DNA of 64,000 bases, from assembly GCA_026826555.1 (NCBI GenBank), contig JAKSZT010053928.1, positions 4,991,259 through 5,055,258 of the forward strand, read 5' to 3'. Source of the stretch: Tolypeutes matacus (lineage: Eukaryota > Chordata > Mammalia > Cingulata > Chlamyphoridae). The position numbers and the translations under genes were made by a program. Positions within the stretch are counted from its first letter, which is position 1, and the number at the start of each line of letters is the position of its first letter. The notes below the pieces were generated by a model, which searched no databases, was not told the origin of the DNA, and was given only the letters and a program-made list of their open reading frames with translations. Shown here piece after piece: positions 35,216-47,639 of the stretch.

Positions 35216-35954
35216 TTATCATCTCCCTAATTCCAAGGGGCACTGGAAGAAATAGTGACAAGGTGGTTGATTATTTTCAAGGTCCTGAGGAAAAGGAGAA
35301 AAGAAGAAAAATAGCTTTTAAAAATAGATGAACAAGTGGGAGTTTCAGAGACCAAGTAATCCAGTACTGTCATTCAAAAGGGTAGTTTGTGCAGGTTCTG
35401 AAAAATCAGAGTAGAATAGAGTCAGGACCACATGAATAATTAGGAAACAAACTGAGGAAGCTCAAGATTCAAATGGAAATGCATCAAAAAATAGAAATTA
35501 GGCCAGATCCCTAGAGGCGTTTATAAAGCTACAGCACATGTGTAAGTGCTGAAATGAAGAGTACGACAGCTGAAAGGAAGATGCAGAAAGGGATGCAGAC
35601 GAGAGTGAAGCAAACAAAGCCTCCTACAAGTCCATTGCTCTGCTTCCTGGGTCTTCTGCTTCCTTAGGGTGCAAGTATTACAGAAGCTGCTTCAGCCGCA
35701 GCAGAATGAGTCCTGGTGGCGGGAAGGCCTTGGCTGATCTCTACAGGCTGGAATGCTGGTGGGGACAGTGAAAGGTAGGGCTGGTCGTGTGGCTATTGGA
35801 ACTCTCTTTAGAAAAATATCAGTTGTACTGGGGAAAAGCAAACCAAACTAGAACAGGGACCAAAAATGTTCAAAGGGAATCTGTGAAAATTGGATGTGTA
35901 CAAGTGAGATAAAGCATTTGAGCTCCTAGATTTTTTTGTTTTTAAATGATGACA

Positions 35955-36131
35955 ATTGCTATATTAATTTACCCCCAGCTCCCATCTTTTAAAAGTGGAT
36001 AAAACATTTGCTCACTTTTCTACTCAGTGGGAATTATGGAGGGTGGAAGTTCCCACTGAGTAAGCAAATGTTGTACCCATCTTTAAAAAGAAGGGAGCTG
36101 AGAGGAAGTAGGGGTAAATTAATATAGTAAT
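35955..36131. repeat. Imperfect palindrome, arms about 80 bp
   Basis: The left arm (35955-36033) and the reverse complement of the right arm (36050-36131) share ATTACTATATTAATTTACCCC (one mismatch), CAGCTCCC, TCTTTT-AAAG, ACAACATTTGCT and CTCAGTGGGAA in the same order, with small indels. The loop is about 16 bp. It could be a MITE-like palindromic transposon or an inverted duplication. Confidence 0.85.
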
Positions 36132-36904
36132 TACAGACCAGACAGCACTGATGACTAGGAAAACTTGATTGAATCATTAATTTATCGCTGCATCAAAGAG
36201 CGTAAAGTACCAGAAGCCACCAATAGGGCTTTCTGAAATGCCCAGAGACAAGAAGATTGATGTAAGACTTCCTCTGAATTTGGGCACATGTGCCACAGAC
36301 ATCTCACCCCTCAGCCCAGACTCCTGCATTATATCATCCTCCAACCTCAGCATCAGGGAGACTCTGACTGCAGGTCCCTGCTTGGTAGGAAATATGCTTA
36401 TGAGCAATGTCCTTTCTGCTCACATTCATATAAACAATTGAATTTAATTCAAACGTTCTTCTTGAGTGTCTACGATGTGCTGCCTTACCACGAGGTGATC
36501 TGGAGTCTCCAAGAAGGCATAGTCCAGGGCTTCTGCCTGCCTAGATCACTAGGTCTAGTGAGGGAGCCAATGTACATATTAATGAAAGAAAAAGAAAAAA
36601 AAACTGATGTTAGAAAAAACAAAAGGCAGAATTTAGAATTAAGCAATAACTCCTGAGCATCAGGATGATAACTTTGCAATTATCTTTGGAGGGAGAACTG
36701 AAGAGTTTCAGCCTCTAGATCTGAAGATGAGGCTAAGCAGCCCGTAGGTGCTTAGACATTCACCTGCCCCAGAACATAGCCTGGGGCAGGTAATATCGGG
36801 AGGTCCCTTCCTCTGTATAATTCTAAGACACCCTCATTTCAACGTTGCTAAAAATAGAAGCATGGCGTCTGGTATGTAACAATATACACTATAGCAGCTG
36901 CGTC

Positions 36905-37165
36905 TTTATGATGAATAATAATACTTTGGAGTTATATGATGAGGCAATCACTTTGCAGGCGCAATCTCATTAACCCTCACAATATTCTGATTAGGTAGGC
37001 AGGTGGCAAGTGTTCTGAACTCAGTTTGCAATTGAAGGAACCCAGACACAGGGAAGCTAAGAAACTTCCCAGTGTGCACACGGTTTCTGCGTCAGAGCTG
37101 GGCATGTAAACCCAGGTCTCCTTTCCTAAAATCTGTGGCCCCGAGCAGCCGTCACACCGCTTCTA
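36905..37165 (-). mobile_element. MIR SINE, minus strand
   Basis: GAATAATAATACTTTGG, CAATCTCATTAACCCTCAC, AGCTAAGAAACTTCCCAG, TGTAAACCCAGGTCTCC in reverse-complement MIR order. Confidence 0.8.
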
Positions 37166-37379
37166 AGGATCCCCAACGGAACAAAAACGAGGTTGGTGCT
37201 GTCCCAGATCGACCCTCTTGGAAAACGTTGCTGACTCTTGAATGGATGCCAGTGCCACCTTGACATGAAAAGTTTAGTATTTCTTTGTCTTATACTTTCT
37301 CTCTTGCAGTCAACCTCTTCCTCCCTCCAAAAAACCAACCTGCCTTGAAATGAACCAAAGAAGTTTAAAAACCACACCA

Positions 37380-39260
37380 AAACCTCTTTTTACCTTTTTC
37401 ATGGCACGGTTCATCTCTCGTGAATTTTTGTTTTCATTCATGGGTCCAATTTAACTGAAGGTCAGTTGTTTTAAGAAATAGTCATAGTTCTTAAAGTCTT
37501 GCCACTCAGACAGACACCGTGTCTAAACAGCTTTCTCCTCTCAGTCCTGATTTTATTCGTTTCTTTGTTAACAGAAAAAAAATATTTGTTTGCTTTCCTA
37601 AAAATACTGAGTGCTCTCCCTCAGACTAGAGGAACAGGTTTGTTTGTGCTGATATAAAATCGTAGGAAAACGACACCATTAGCCAGGAAACATTTGCCAG
37701 CCAACAGTCTTCTGAGCCTCTGGGGGAAAACTGATGTTCGGTTGCAGGGGAATCGTCATATTAATATGGGAACTCGGGTTTTATGCTTTTGGGGGCAGAC
37801 TTCCCCAGCTCCCTTTGAGACAATGACGAGCAACCACATCTTCAAATTGTTAATTATGTACTGCCCCCTAGGGATTTTTGTTTTGCTGGTGGCAACCTGC
37901 TTCAAATCCTATAGGAAATATTTATCAGCCTGCTTCAGCCAGTATTTGTCTCATAGAAAGCTAAACCTTTTTGTGACCTTGTTGTAATGAATCCACCCCT
38001 TTCCCCAGCAAGTCGCATTCATACATTTTACTTTTTGAATTGTTGTTTTTTCCCCTCCTTCTTTCATTTTTGTTTTATTTCCCTAGGATGGCTACATTTG
38101 CATAATCTGGGGTAGGACCGATCTGTGCTCTTTAAAAGCTTTGCTTTTACCCACCCCCACCACGTTTCTCCTGCGGTTTTGTAAACATCCCTGGGTTTGG
38201 GAAAAAGAGCAAACTGTGAATTATAGACACATACACATATGCACTTACATATTTATCTGTACTTACAGATGGAGGATTTCTCTACATTTGGAAATTTCTC
38301 CATGAAATAGCATTTAAATCAAAAACTTTTATCTGAAAAATGAAATTGCTTCATGATTGAATAGCACTTTGCTTCTAAGTACCAGCCATCAAGGCTGATG
38401 AAATGACCAAGGTGATGTTCTTCCTTAGAAAGACATCCCTGCCCTTTATTTTAAACTTGAAGCAAAAAAAAAAAAAAAAAAAAAACCAGCACCATATTCC
38501 TTCACAAGGTGCTCTGATATAGATGAAGAGTCTCTAGCTATAATTAATGACAGGTTGGCATCTGATAAGAACATTTAAATAGGCACAGCTTTAGTGTTTG
38601 CGTAGTTGATTTAAAAAAAAAAATGCATAAGGCTGCCCTGGCAGGAATCTCTTCATGCATTATATGTATATATTTTTAAAAAACACATACACACAAATCC
38701 TGTACACAACAACTTTAGCAAATATATGCATGATCAAAACAGTTCAGAAATATAAGATGTGAAAATGAGCAAAGGGCAGCAGGTTTTTGAATAGGCTTCA
38801 TCAGTGGAGGGGAGAGGTCAGCCGTGGAGATTAGTTATAGGAGCTATTAAGTCTCCTCTGACACCCACAGTACAAGCTGCTTAACGTAATCAGCTGCAAT
38901 CAGCAAAACTGCTGTTTATTACAAAACGTTTTTCCCCGTTAATATTTCATATTGTTATGTAAAATGGTGCGGTGTAGGGACACACACATTTCACCAGGTA
39001 CAAATTGTAAAAATTGTCAGCAATAATAATCTGTGGCTCTTCTCGTGACATCTTTTGAAGTTAAAAACCGTTGAGCGATACCTCTCCAGAGCTATTTTCT
39101 CTAATGTGGTTAATAGTTTGCACTGGAGTTGACCATCCACTTTCCGTACGATGTTGTTGCCATTTACTGGACATGAGAAAATGTTTGCGTGACTGTACAT
39201 CAATCAGACAAGTCTATAATTCTGGGCCATGAGCTTTGGTTCCACTTCCTTGTACCCATT
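37380..39260. promoter_or_regulatory. Repeat-poor stretch, candidate conserved non-coding element(s)
   Basis: About 1.9 kb without a recognisable repeat apart from an A-run (38465-38485), in a window otherwise full of repeats. Contains dense A/T-rich homeodomain-type cores (GTTAATTATG at about 37849), a forkhead-like TGTTTATTAC (about 38910) and an E-box CAGCTG (about 38890). No ORF. Function is inference only; cross-species alignment would decide. Confidence 0.35.
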
Positions 39261-40029
39261 TGGTCTGAGCCCTCTGTTATAGGAGTATCTCACACTGGAA
39301 TAAAAATTAGCAGAGGTATTTCCTAGTCTGTTTTTATCACCAAAGTAATTTCTTTTTCAAGACATTTCAATTTAAATAGAGCTGATTATGAGGTACACAT
39401 TAGGAACCCATATAAAACTCCCTTGAATTTTGCACATTGGGTATTGGGGAGTCTTTTCCTCATTGTCCAAGAAGACAGACTGCAATGCCTGGTCTAGAGG
39501 ACTCTTGGATATTCTCCCTGCATTTTTCTAAGGAGAAAATGCTAGTACTGGTTCCCTCTGCAGCCCACTAAGAATCTCACACAAGATGCCCCTAATCCCT
39601 GGAGGCTCTCTCTCCTAAGGCTCCATCCCTGGTCACCCCACCACCACCCAGAATCAAGCCTAGCTTCATGGAAATGCTGGAGGAGGAGGACGCATTGGGA
39701 ACGGGGCAAAGCTATGGGATTTTATTTGAACAGACATGCTAATACTTAAAAGGTAAGACAAGCATTGTCCTTTCCAAAGAGGTTACCTTGGCAGGCTAAA
39801 TAATACTCTGATTCAAATGAACGAATGATGCTGCTTTTCCTCACAACATTCTTGGTCCAGCTTGTTTATAAGCCACACAAACACAGTGTCTTTATAGTTA
39901 TGCCGTCTTTGGAACCCCAGCTTAACCATCTACTATATTCATCAGACATGCTCCAAATGAATGGAAATTCCTCACTCTTGGTGTACCCTTATATTAGACT
40001 AACTCTTTTGGATGTTTTATTTATATATG

Positions 40030-40160
40030 TCTATTTCACTACTGTAATAAACTGCTGGAGTTTGAGAAATTTTCTTTTTCACTTCTACTTGCATCACTGT
40101 CTAGCAGTATCAGGCACATAGTGAGTGCTTAATAGATGTTTGTTGAATAAACGAATGGAT
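40030..40160 (+). mobile_element. L2 3' end fragment
   Basis: CAGTATCAGGCACATAGTGAG, TGCTTAATAGATGTTTGTTG, AATAAACGAATGG match the L2 terminal region. Confidence 0.75.
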
Positions 40161-40350
40161 GGTTTCCAGATGTGCCTCCATGGAAGCTCTGGATTCTGGA
40201 GATTATTCTAACAGAGGAGTTTTCATCCCTTGAACATTTCTTGAACAATAGAAACTTCTCAGGAATTAGTGTACATGGGGACAGTATGTCATTTAAATGT
40301 AAAAACTCTGTTAAGATAGTTAAAACCCCAGTCATCAGATTTTTCTAGAC

Positions 40351-40673
40351 TAGTGCTGTCCAATGGAAATATAAAGCGAACCACTTATGTAATTTAGAAG
40401 TTTCTAGTAGCCACATTAAAAAAGGTTAAATGGGTGAAATTAATTTGGTAAAATAGTAATATTTTATTTAAGCCAATATATCCAAATTATTTTTATCATG
40501 ATATGAAATTAATATAAAATTATTAGTGAGCTACTTTATCTTCCTTTTCATGTCCTAAGTTTTTGAAATTCAGTGGCTATTTTACACTCACAGTGCATCT
40601 CTACTCAGAGTAGCCACATTTCAAGTGCTTCATAGCCACATGTGGCTAGTAGCTACTGGATTTGACAGCACAG
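40351..40673. mobile_element. MER5-like hAT non-autonomous transposon
   Basis: Terminal inverted repeats TAGTGCTGTCCAATGG / TTTGACAGCACAG, internal GCCACATGTGGCTAGTAG, and perfect 8-bp target-site duplications TTCTAGAC at 40343-40350 and 40674-40681, the hAT hallmark. Length 323 bp. Contains no transposase. Confidence 0.88.
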
Positions 40674-40984
40674 TTCTAGACATGCCACATTGGCCTTTTG
40701 GTCAGTGCCTTCTTGGGACTGATACCTTTACAGGTGGACTGCAGGGGGCAGCAGCAGGCAATGACTACTTGTGCCATGAGTGGTCACTTCATTGCTGTTA
40801 GCCCTTTTTTCTCCAGCCTAAGCAAAGGTTAGCCTCACAGGGGTTTTGTTCAAATGAGAACTTCAAAAGCTGGGAAAACATGCCCACTTTCATGATATTC
40901 TTACGCTAGTTGTTCCCTTGCTGCCAATTTTTATTTTCAGCCCAATTCAGCTTGGGGAGAGGGTCAGACAAAAGACAAAGGTGG

Positions 40985-41350
40985 TTTTCAACCAGAGTAG
41001 TAGTGGTAGTGATGGTGAAGACGGTCAGATTTGGGATATGTTTTGGGAGTAGAGCTGATAGGACTTAATATGACAAATAGAGGGATCAAGGATGATTCCT
41101 AGGTTTTTCTCTTACCCAACCAAGTTAGATGGTGGGGCAGATACAATCACCGAGGGAGAGAGTGTGGATAGAGAAGCAGGCATTGCTAATCTCAGGGCCT
41201 TGTGGCACTCTACCACTGAGAGGCTGGGAAGAGCAGGAGAAACTGCAAAGGAGGCTGAGGGGAGGAGCTGACTAGAGAGTCAGAGACCCAGCTCTTGGGT
41301 ATGGTGTCCAGAAGCCTAGAGAAGACCAGGTCTCCAAAAGAGGGACATGG
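40985..41350 (-). mobile_element. L2 internal fragment, minus strand
   Basis: CAAGGATGATTCCTAGG, CAGGGCCTTGTGGCACTC, AGAGGCTGGGAAGAGC read as the antisense of L2. Diverged. Confidence 0.55.
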
Positions 41351-41879
41351 GCAGCTCCTAGGGGCAAGGTAAGTGCAAGGTAAAACACGTGAAGTAGATT
41401 GAGAAGGTGGGTGTGGGCAGTGAGCCGAGCAGAAACAGATGGTCTAAGAACTAGGGTGGCAAGTCAAGCTTGCACAGCAGGGCTGAACAAATAGAAGTGC
41501 TAGGTCAGAGGAGAACTGGCATTGGAAGACAATTAAACAAGCTCTAGAACACAGATAAAACAAGCCTTGAGTGCCTCTATGTCTCTTATTAGCTGAGGAA
41601 AAGTTACCCCTCCACTGGTGTTTTCCCTCTGCACAAAGAGAAAGACCAGTGACCTCACCAAAGGGTTCTATAGAGTTGATGTGTATGGTGACTTGAGCCA
41701 ATTGAAATTTAGCATGACTTGAGACTTTGATTTCTCAGCATCAGACTTGCTCTGGCTAATGTCGTTGATCTAAATCCTCTTCAACAAAGTTTTGGTTAAA
41801 TAAATTATAGAACATTCAAACAATGCCATTTTAAGTGCCATTAAAAAGAATAACTGGGGATTTGTTGGGCTGTGGTTAA

Positions 41880-44540
41880 AACTACAATGGTGGGAATGTC
41901 CTTTTGGCAAATAGGGCAGGGGAGTGTTGCTGGTGCAGGGCGTCAGGATGGGGGAATATGTGGGTAGGGTGTACGTGGGGCAGGCTTCTATGGAATATGA
42001 AAGTGTTCATCTTGTCATAGTGTCTTATCTCAGTGGGTGGAGACCTACACAATAAACAAGAAAATATTAAACTCTCATCCTGTGGAGTCCTGCTATGTTC
42101 TCGATTAGAGAGGCAAGAATCTCTTGAGAACACTGGCAGTGCCTAATAAAAGAAAACAGACCAATATGTCAAGCCCTCAATATTAGTGCATGTAATTATG
42201 AACCTTAGTCTTCAAATATTGAAACTTAGTAATTACCATTGGTTCCAAGAGGAGGGAGAGGGAAGAATAACATAGGTGGACTATAGGGCATTTTTAGGGC
42301 ATTGGAATTGTCCTGCATGATCTTGCAATGACAGATTAAATTTTGTCAAAACCTTTAAAAGTGTAGGGTGCAAAATGTAAAACATAATGTAAACTAGTGA
42401 CCATGGTTAGTAGCAATGCTCCAATATTTGTACGTCAATCATAACAAATGTACCATATACATATAAAATGTTATTAATAGGGGAGTGTTGGAGAGGGGGA
42501 GGGGTTGGGTATATGGGAATCCCCTATATTTTCTATGTGACTTTTCTGTAACCTAAAGCCTATTTGAAGATAAAGCAAAAAGAAAAGGACACGGGAAACA
42601 TATGGAAGAAATTGTCACTGTACATAAAAGAAATGGCTCTTATACTGATAAAAGACACAATGAAACATTTTTTTTATTTTATTAATTTTTTAATTTTTAC
42701 TTTTGTATTTTATTTGTTATTTATTATTATTTTATTTTCTTATTATTTTTCTTTTTTTTTTTTTTTCTTCTTTTTTTGGGGGGGATGCTTTGAATCACAG
42801 AAGGGTCACAACTGTGGCAGGGAAGGATCACTGGTGCAGGGTGTCAGTGATGGGGGGATGTGTGGGGTGGGTGCACCTGGGGCATGCCTCTGTGGCATAT
42901 GAATAAGTTAAAGTGGTCATGGGCAGTTGTCTCAATGGGTGGAGACACGCACAATAACTGAAAGAATATTGAATTTCCATTCTGTAAAGTCCTGCTACAT
43001 TTTCTAATAGAGCATCAAGAATCCCCTGAGTACATGGGCAGTGCTTAGTGAAGGAGGATAGACAATTACTTCAGGCCCTTGATATATGGTTGTACTTATG
43101 AACCTTTTCTTGTGAAATTAAAATTTAGGCTAGTGTTATATATTGCCTAAGAGTTACCTCCTGAAAGCTTCCTTTTTGCTCAAATGTGGCCTCTCTGTAA
43201 GCCAAACTCAGCATATAAACTTACTACCTTCCCCCAGACTTGGGACATGACTCCCAGGGTGAGCCTCTCTGGCACGGAGGGATTATTACCAAGTGATGCA
43301 TCTGGAAAAAGCCCTTGACCAAAAGGGGGATATATTAAATACAAATGAGTTTTTATGGCTAAGAGATTTCAAAATGAATTGGAGGGTCATTCCAGAGGTT
43401 ATGCTTATGCGTGTCTCAGCAGGATCTCACTGACTGCCACAGTAAACCTCAAACAGTGGGGCTCCTGAGGGCTCTAGAGACATATAGACACTATAAACAG
43501 GGCAGACAATCTCAGGAAATCGGCACCTTGTCAGTGGGCCAGCTTTAGAATATATGCTCCCCAATGTAACAGAGTTAGACTCATTTATAATTGCCCTACA
43601 CATGGCTCTTCTACCCCCTATAATTAGCACTATACTAGTTAAATATATGTCCCAGAGACTTAAATCTTTGGTCTGTTCATATCCTGGTTGAGTCCTGAAT
43701 CTCTGTAGAATTGCAACACCTACTCTCCAGTTCATTGGAATCATCCAGGACAACTAACAAGGATGATGGACAATGCCCATTCTAAAAAAACAGAGAGTTT
43801 CTACAAGTGAGACAGTTCCATCCATCTGCCCCATGGGATCTAAGTCCCCTCTCAGTCAGAAACAGAGTAGGCTTCACCATCCCCAAATCCTCAAGATTGA
43901 GGAATGAACAAACATAAGGGATGAATGCAACTATGGACTAAAGTAGACTTATTATTATTCCAACAGTGGAAGAACTTGTATCATTGATATAAAGGCAGTG
44001 GCCACCAGAAGTTCTGAGGGATAGGGGAGGGAAGAATAGGTGTAACATCGGGGCATTTTTGGGACATTGGGATTGTCTTGCATGACATTGCAATGATGGA
44101 TACAGGCCATTATACTTTTTGTCAAAACCTATAAAATTGTGTGGGGCAAAGGATAAACTATAATGTAAACTATAGTCCATGGTTAGTAGCAATGCTTCAA
44201 TATGTGTTCATCAATTGTAACAAATATACCACACTAATGAAAGATGTTGTTAATGGGGGAAAGTGGGGGAGGGAGAGGGGTATAAGGGAATCTCCTATTT
44301 CTTGAGGTACTAGGGCTGGGGATTAAACCTCGTATGTGAGAAGCCAGTGCTCAACCACTGAGCAACATCAGCTCTGGAGTTGGTTTTTTCATTTGTTTGC
44401 TTGTTTGTTTTTTTGTTTTTAGGAGGCACGGGGGCCCAAAACCAGGACCTCTCATGTAAAAAGCAGGTGCTCAACTCCTTGAGCCACTTCCACTCGTCCC
44501 CTATATTTTTGATGTAACATTTATGTAATCTAAAACTTTA
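41880..44540 (+). mobile_element. XR composite repeat copy 2 (unit A, linker, unit B)
   Basis: The most complete plus-strand copy. Unit A is about 41890-42570, an A/T-rich linker about 42571-42780, unit B about 42781-44540. A and B share their starts (GCAGGG...GTCAGTGATGGGGGG type), GGGTGGAGAC, GAACCTT..TCTTG, GGGAGGGAAGAATA, GCATTTT.GGGCATTGG, CATGGTTAGTAGCAATGCT and GGGTATATGGGAATCCCC. A lacks about 880 bp present in B (about 43130-44010). B is interrupted by a SINE at about 44300-44497. No coding capacity. Its right end is A-rich, like a retroposed element. Confidence 0.82.
44300..44497 (-). mobile_element. DAS-type dimeric SINE nested in XR copy 2
   Basis: Minus strand: GTGGCTCAAGGAGTTGAGCAC ... 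CCTGGTTTTGGGCC, A/C-rich linker, then CTCAGTGGTTGAGCACTGG ... GGTTTAATCCCC. It splits the XR end motif (TCCTATTT before, CCCCTATATTTTT after), giving a degenerate flanking duplication. Confidence 0.82.
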
Positions 44541-44599
44541 AAAATAAAAAACATAAAAATAAAAAGAACGAGTGGGACCTTTATATATATACTGATACA

Positions 44600-44930
44600 G
44601 AAATATATGCAAGATTCATTTTTAAATAAATAAACCAAGGTTCAAAACAGTGCAGAGATTATGCTCACTTTTATGGGGAAAGGTGGGTTTATATAATTAT
44701 GCTTATTATATACCTACATATATGCACCTTGTATATGCATAAGAATTTTCTAGAAGAAAACAAGAAGCTGTTAACAGTAATTGCCCTTGGAGAAGGAGTT
44801 AGAAAGGAGGTTAGGGTGAAAGGGAGATTTGCCTTTGGTCTATAGTCTTTTGTATTGCTTGATTTCTTTTGGCCAGGTGCAGGAATTATATTTCAAATTA
44901 AACTAACAGTTTAAAGCATTTTAAGCAATA
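44600..44930 (+). mobile_element. Old L1M-type 3' end, tentative
   Basis: GAAGCTGTTAACAGTAATTGCC, AGGAGTTAGAAAGGAGG and GTCTTTTGTATTGCTTG resemble an old mammalian L1 3' UTR. Confidence 0.4.
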
Positions 44931-45690
44931 TTTTACTTATCGTGTGTTCATTAAACACTGCCATCTCTTGGAGAAAGGACTAATTCTTATGTTATGACCA
45001 GTGCAAGGTATTCATTCATTCGATCATTCTTCCAAATTTCAAATTTGAAGGTATTGGAAGACTGCATTAATTACAGGCCCATTTTCCATGGTGTTAAATC
45101 TTTTCCTTTTAGTAATTCTACTCAATGTCCTGAAGTCAAGCTCAGAAGGTTGGCAGACGGTGAGGTACTGATGTGGCCTTGAACTTTGGGACATGTCAGT
45201 GTCCAAGAGCAGAGCAAGTGTCAAGCTTCACTGTGAACAGTAAGACTTGGGCCAGTCACAGACTCACTCCCAATTTTTCCAGTCACTTACTCAGCATCAT
45301 CTGCACATCATACATAACACCAGATGGCACACAAGGGTTACCCCCAGGGAACTGCCAGGAGACCAAGTATCAGCAACAAAGGGACAAGGTTTATTGCTCT
45401 ATCACACCTCTGGGCTCGCTGATGGGAAAAAATTCAAAACTTGCTCATTAAAAAGAGGTGAAAAGGTACTGCATTAGGCAGGGTAAGAGTCTTCTTTGGA
45501 GAGATAAAAGACAAATGGCTACTGAGAAGACTCTCTAGCTCCCGAATGAAGACTACCTGCTATAGGAGTTTTGAGGTGGTAGAAACCACTTCTAATCTGT
45601 GTGATTACTGAAAATGGACTTTGAACTGGGTCTTAATGCTGCATGTGAAATAAAATATTATTTTAAACTATTTTCCCTGGGTATTTTTTT

Positions 45691-45760
45691 TAGACAGTAC
45701 CAGGAATCGAACCCAGTACATGGGAAGCAGGTGCTCAACCTCTGAGCTATATTTGCTCCC
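45691..45760 (-). mobile_element. DAS-type SINE, single short monomer
   Basis: Minus strand: ATAGCTCAGAGGTTGAGCACC ... GGGTTCGATTCC. Flanked by CCCTGGGTATTTTTT (45675-45689) and CCCTAGGTATTTTTT (45761-45775), one mismatch. Good A and B boxes, but no tRNA 3' half. Confidence 0.85.
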
Positions 45761-45775
45761 CCCTAGGTATTTTTT

Positions 45776-47639
45776 ATCTTCAATAATTCTTACTGCTTTG
45801 CAACTCTTAATTCATTGGAGCTTATGTAGCTTTTTCTTCAGGAAAGGGCAGCACCCAGCCCTGAGGGAAGGACAGTATTTCTTCCTTCCCGTTTCAGGCC
45901 CAAAGGTTATGAAAGCCCAGGTTTTCATTTGTGAAGAAAGAAAAGCTTGGTGGGTTTCAAGGATTCAAAGTTAGAGAACTCAAGAGTTTTTACAATTAGC
46001 CAAAGGCGGTGTGGGGTGGGGTTATAAGGAAAGTTCCTAAATCCCAGGGAAGGATAAAAGCCCTTTTAAGGGGGAGAGGGAGGAGGAGGCTGTGGAGAGA
46101 GGCTTGGAGGAGACCAGCCTGGAGTTAATCATTAACTAGATTCATGTCTCTTAGTTGTGATCTTCGGCAAGAGAGTATAAAAGATGATAGAAACCCGAGT
46201 TACATTAAAGGGGGCTTGGATCCTGCAGATCCCTGAATCAACAAGTATTGTCATAGAAGAATATGGCGGTGTGGTGTGTTTAGCCAGAGGGGTTGACATG
46301 GAGAACCTAGATCCCACAGGCGGCATGTGGAGATCCAGAAATCCCCTCCTGATCCTGTGGAGGGCTGGAGGATGAAGTTTGGGAGGGCTGAGAGATCTCA
46401 TAGAACAGAGAAGTCCTGGGGTTGGAATGAAAAGATGGCAGATCTTGTGAACAGAAGCCTCAACAGGGGACCTTGAATATCAGCCGTAGATGCCATTTGA
46501 ATGTTTCTGAGCAGGGAGCGACATGGTAAATGTGGTGCTTCAGGAAAGTTAAGTCTTGGAGTTGCGTTGGCTCCTTGTGCACACTGATGAGGCAGGGTCT
46601 CAAAAAGTGCAGCTTTTGTGCAGGATGACAGCAGCCACGGCTAGGAGACAGTCTTCAACAGAATTACAAGGCTGGTTGGGCTGCTCTGAAGGAATTGAGA
46701 AATTTTCTTGTGCATTTTAAGTGTGTTTTTGTTTTGTTTTGTTCCCAGTTTTGGGGAGAAAGAAGAGCAATGTCTTTGGCAGCTCTGTTCTGTGACCACT
46801 ACAGGTCTTGGACCTGCCCATTTGGGGGTGGTCATGGGTTTACCTGATTCTGTAGAGCTGACCGAGCCTGCAGTCACTCATTACTGATGAGCATGTACGT
46901 CTTCATCTTGTACCTGTGCACAGTGTTTCTCATCCTAAAATGTTTGCCTTTATCCTTTGATACTTCCAGTGTGGCCAACATGTGGAAAAAAAAAAAAAAA
47001 GGCAGAAATATAGTCAATAAGCCCAGGGAAAATGGTTATTGCTCTTTGTTCTTAAATTTGTTGAACTGGAAATGCAGTATGAGCTGAGTTCTTTATGTTA
47101 ATGTAAATCAAGTTTTCTACTGAGGGTGGCGATATATTCTTTCACGTGGGCTCTGTTGTTGAACTTCTTTTAGCTCCTCTGAAGTCTCTTTTCCTTTAAA
47201 CAATATTTACAGACTTTGGCTAAAAATTCTAGTTAGTAGGGAAGATATCGTGTACTCATCTCCACCACTTGTTATGAGTTGGATAAGTTTATATGATGGC
47301 TTTGACTAACCCAGCTAAAAAAAATAGATCTGACCATGTGTTTCATCCTGGAAGCCTCCAATATTATGATGGTATTATTCATCTTTCACCGGGAAAGATC
47401 ATCCAACCATAAACATGCAGATGAAAAACAGAATGTATGCCTGTCCTGATGCTTTCTAAACTCTATTTCAAGTGTTCCACTAATACATGTGCATCCATGC
47501 TTCTTTTAAATTTTATTTAGAGAAGAAACACTTACTCTATTGCACAATACACATTGTATCTCTGATGGGACATTAAAGAAGTTTACAGGAGATCTGCTGC
47601 CCTTGGTAGTATTGTTTCTCTCCCTCACTGGCTCGGAGC
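45776..47639. other. Non-coding stretch
   Basis: No gene. A short L2 remnant (minus) is visible at about 46499-46550 (TTTCTGAGCAGGGAGCGACA). An A-run lies at 46986-47000. Confidence 0.4.
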
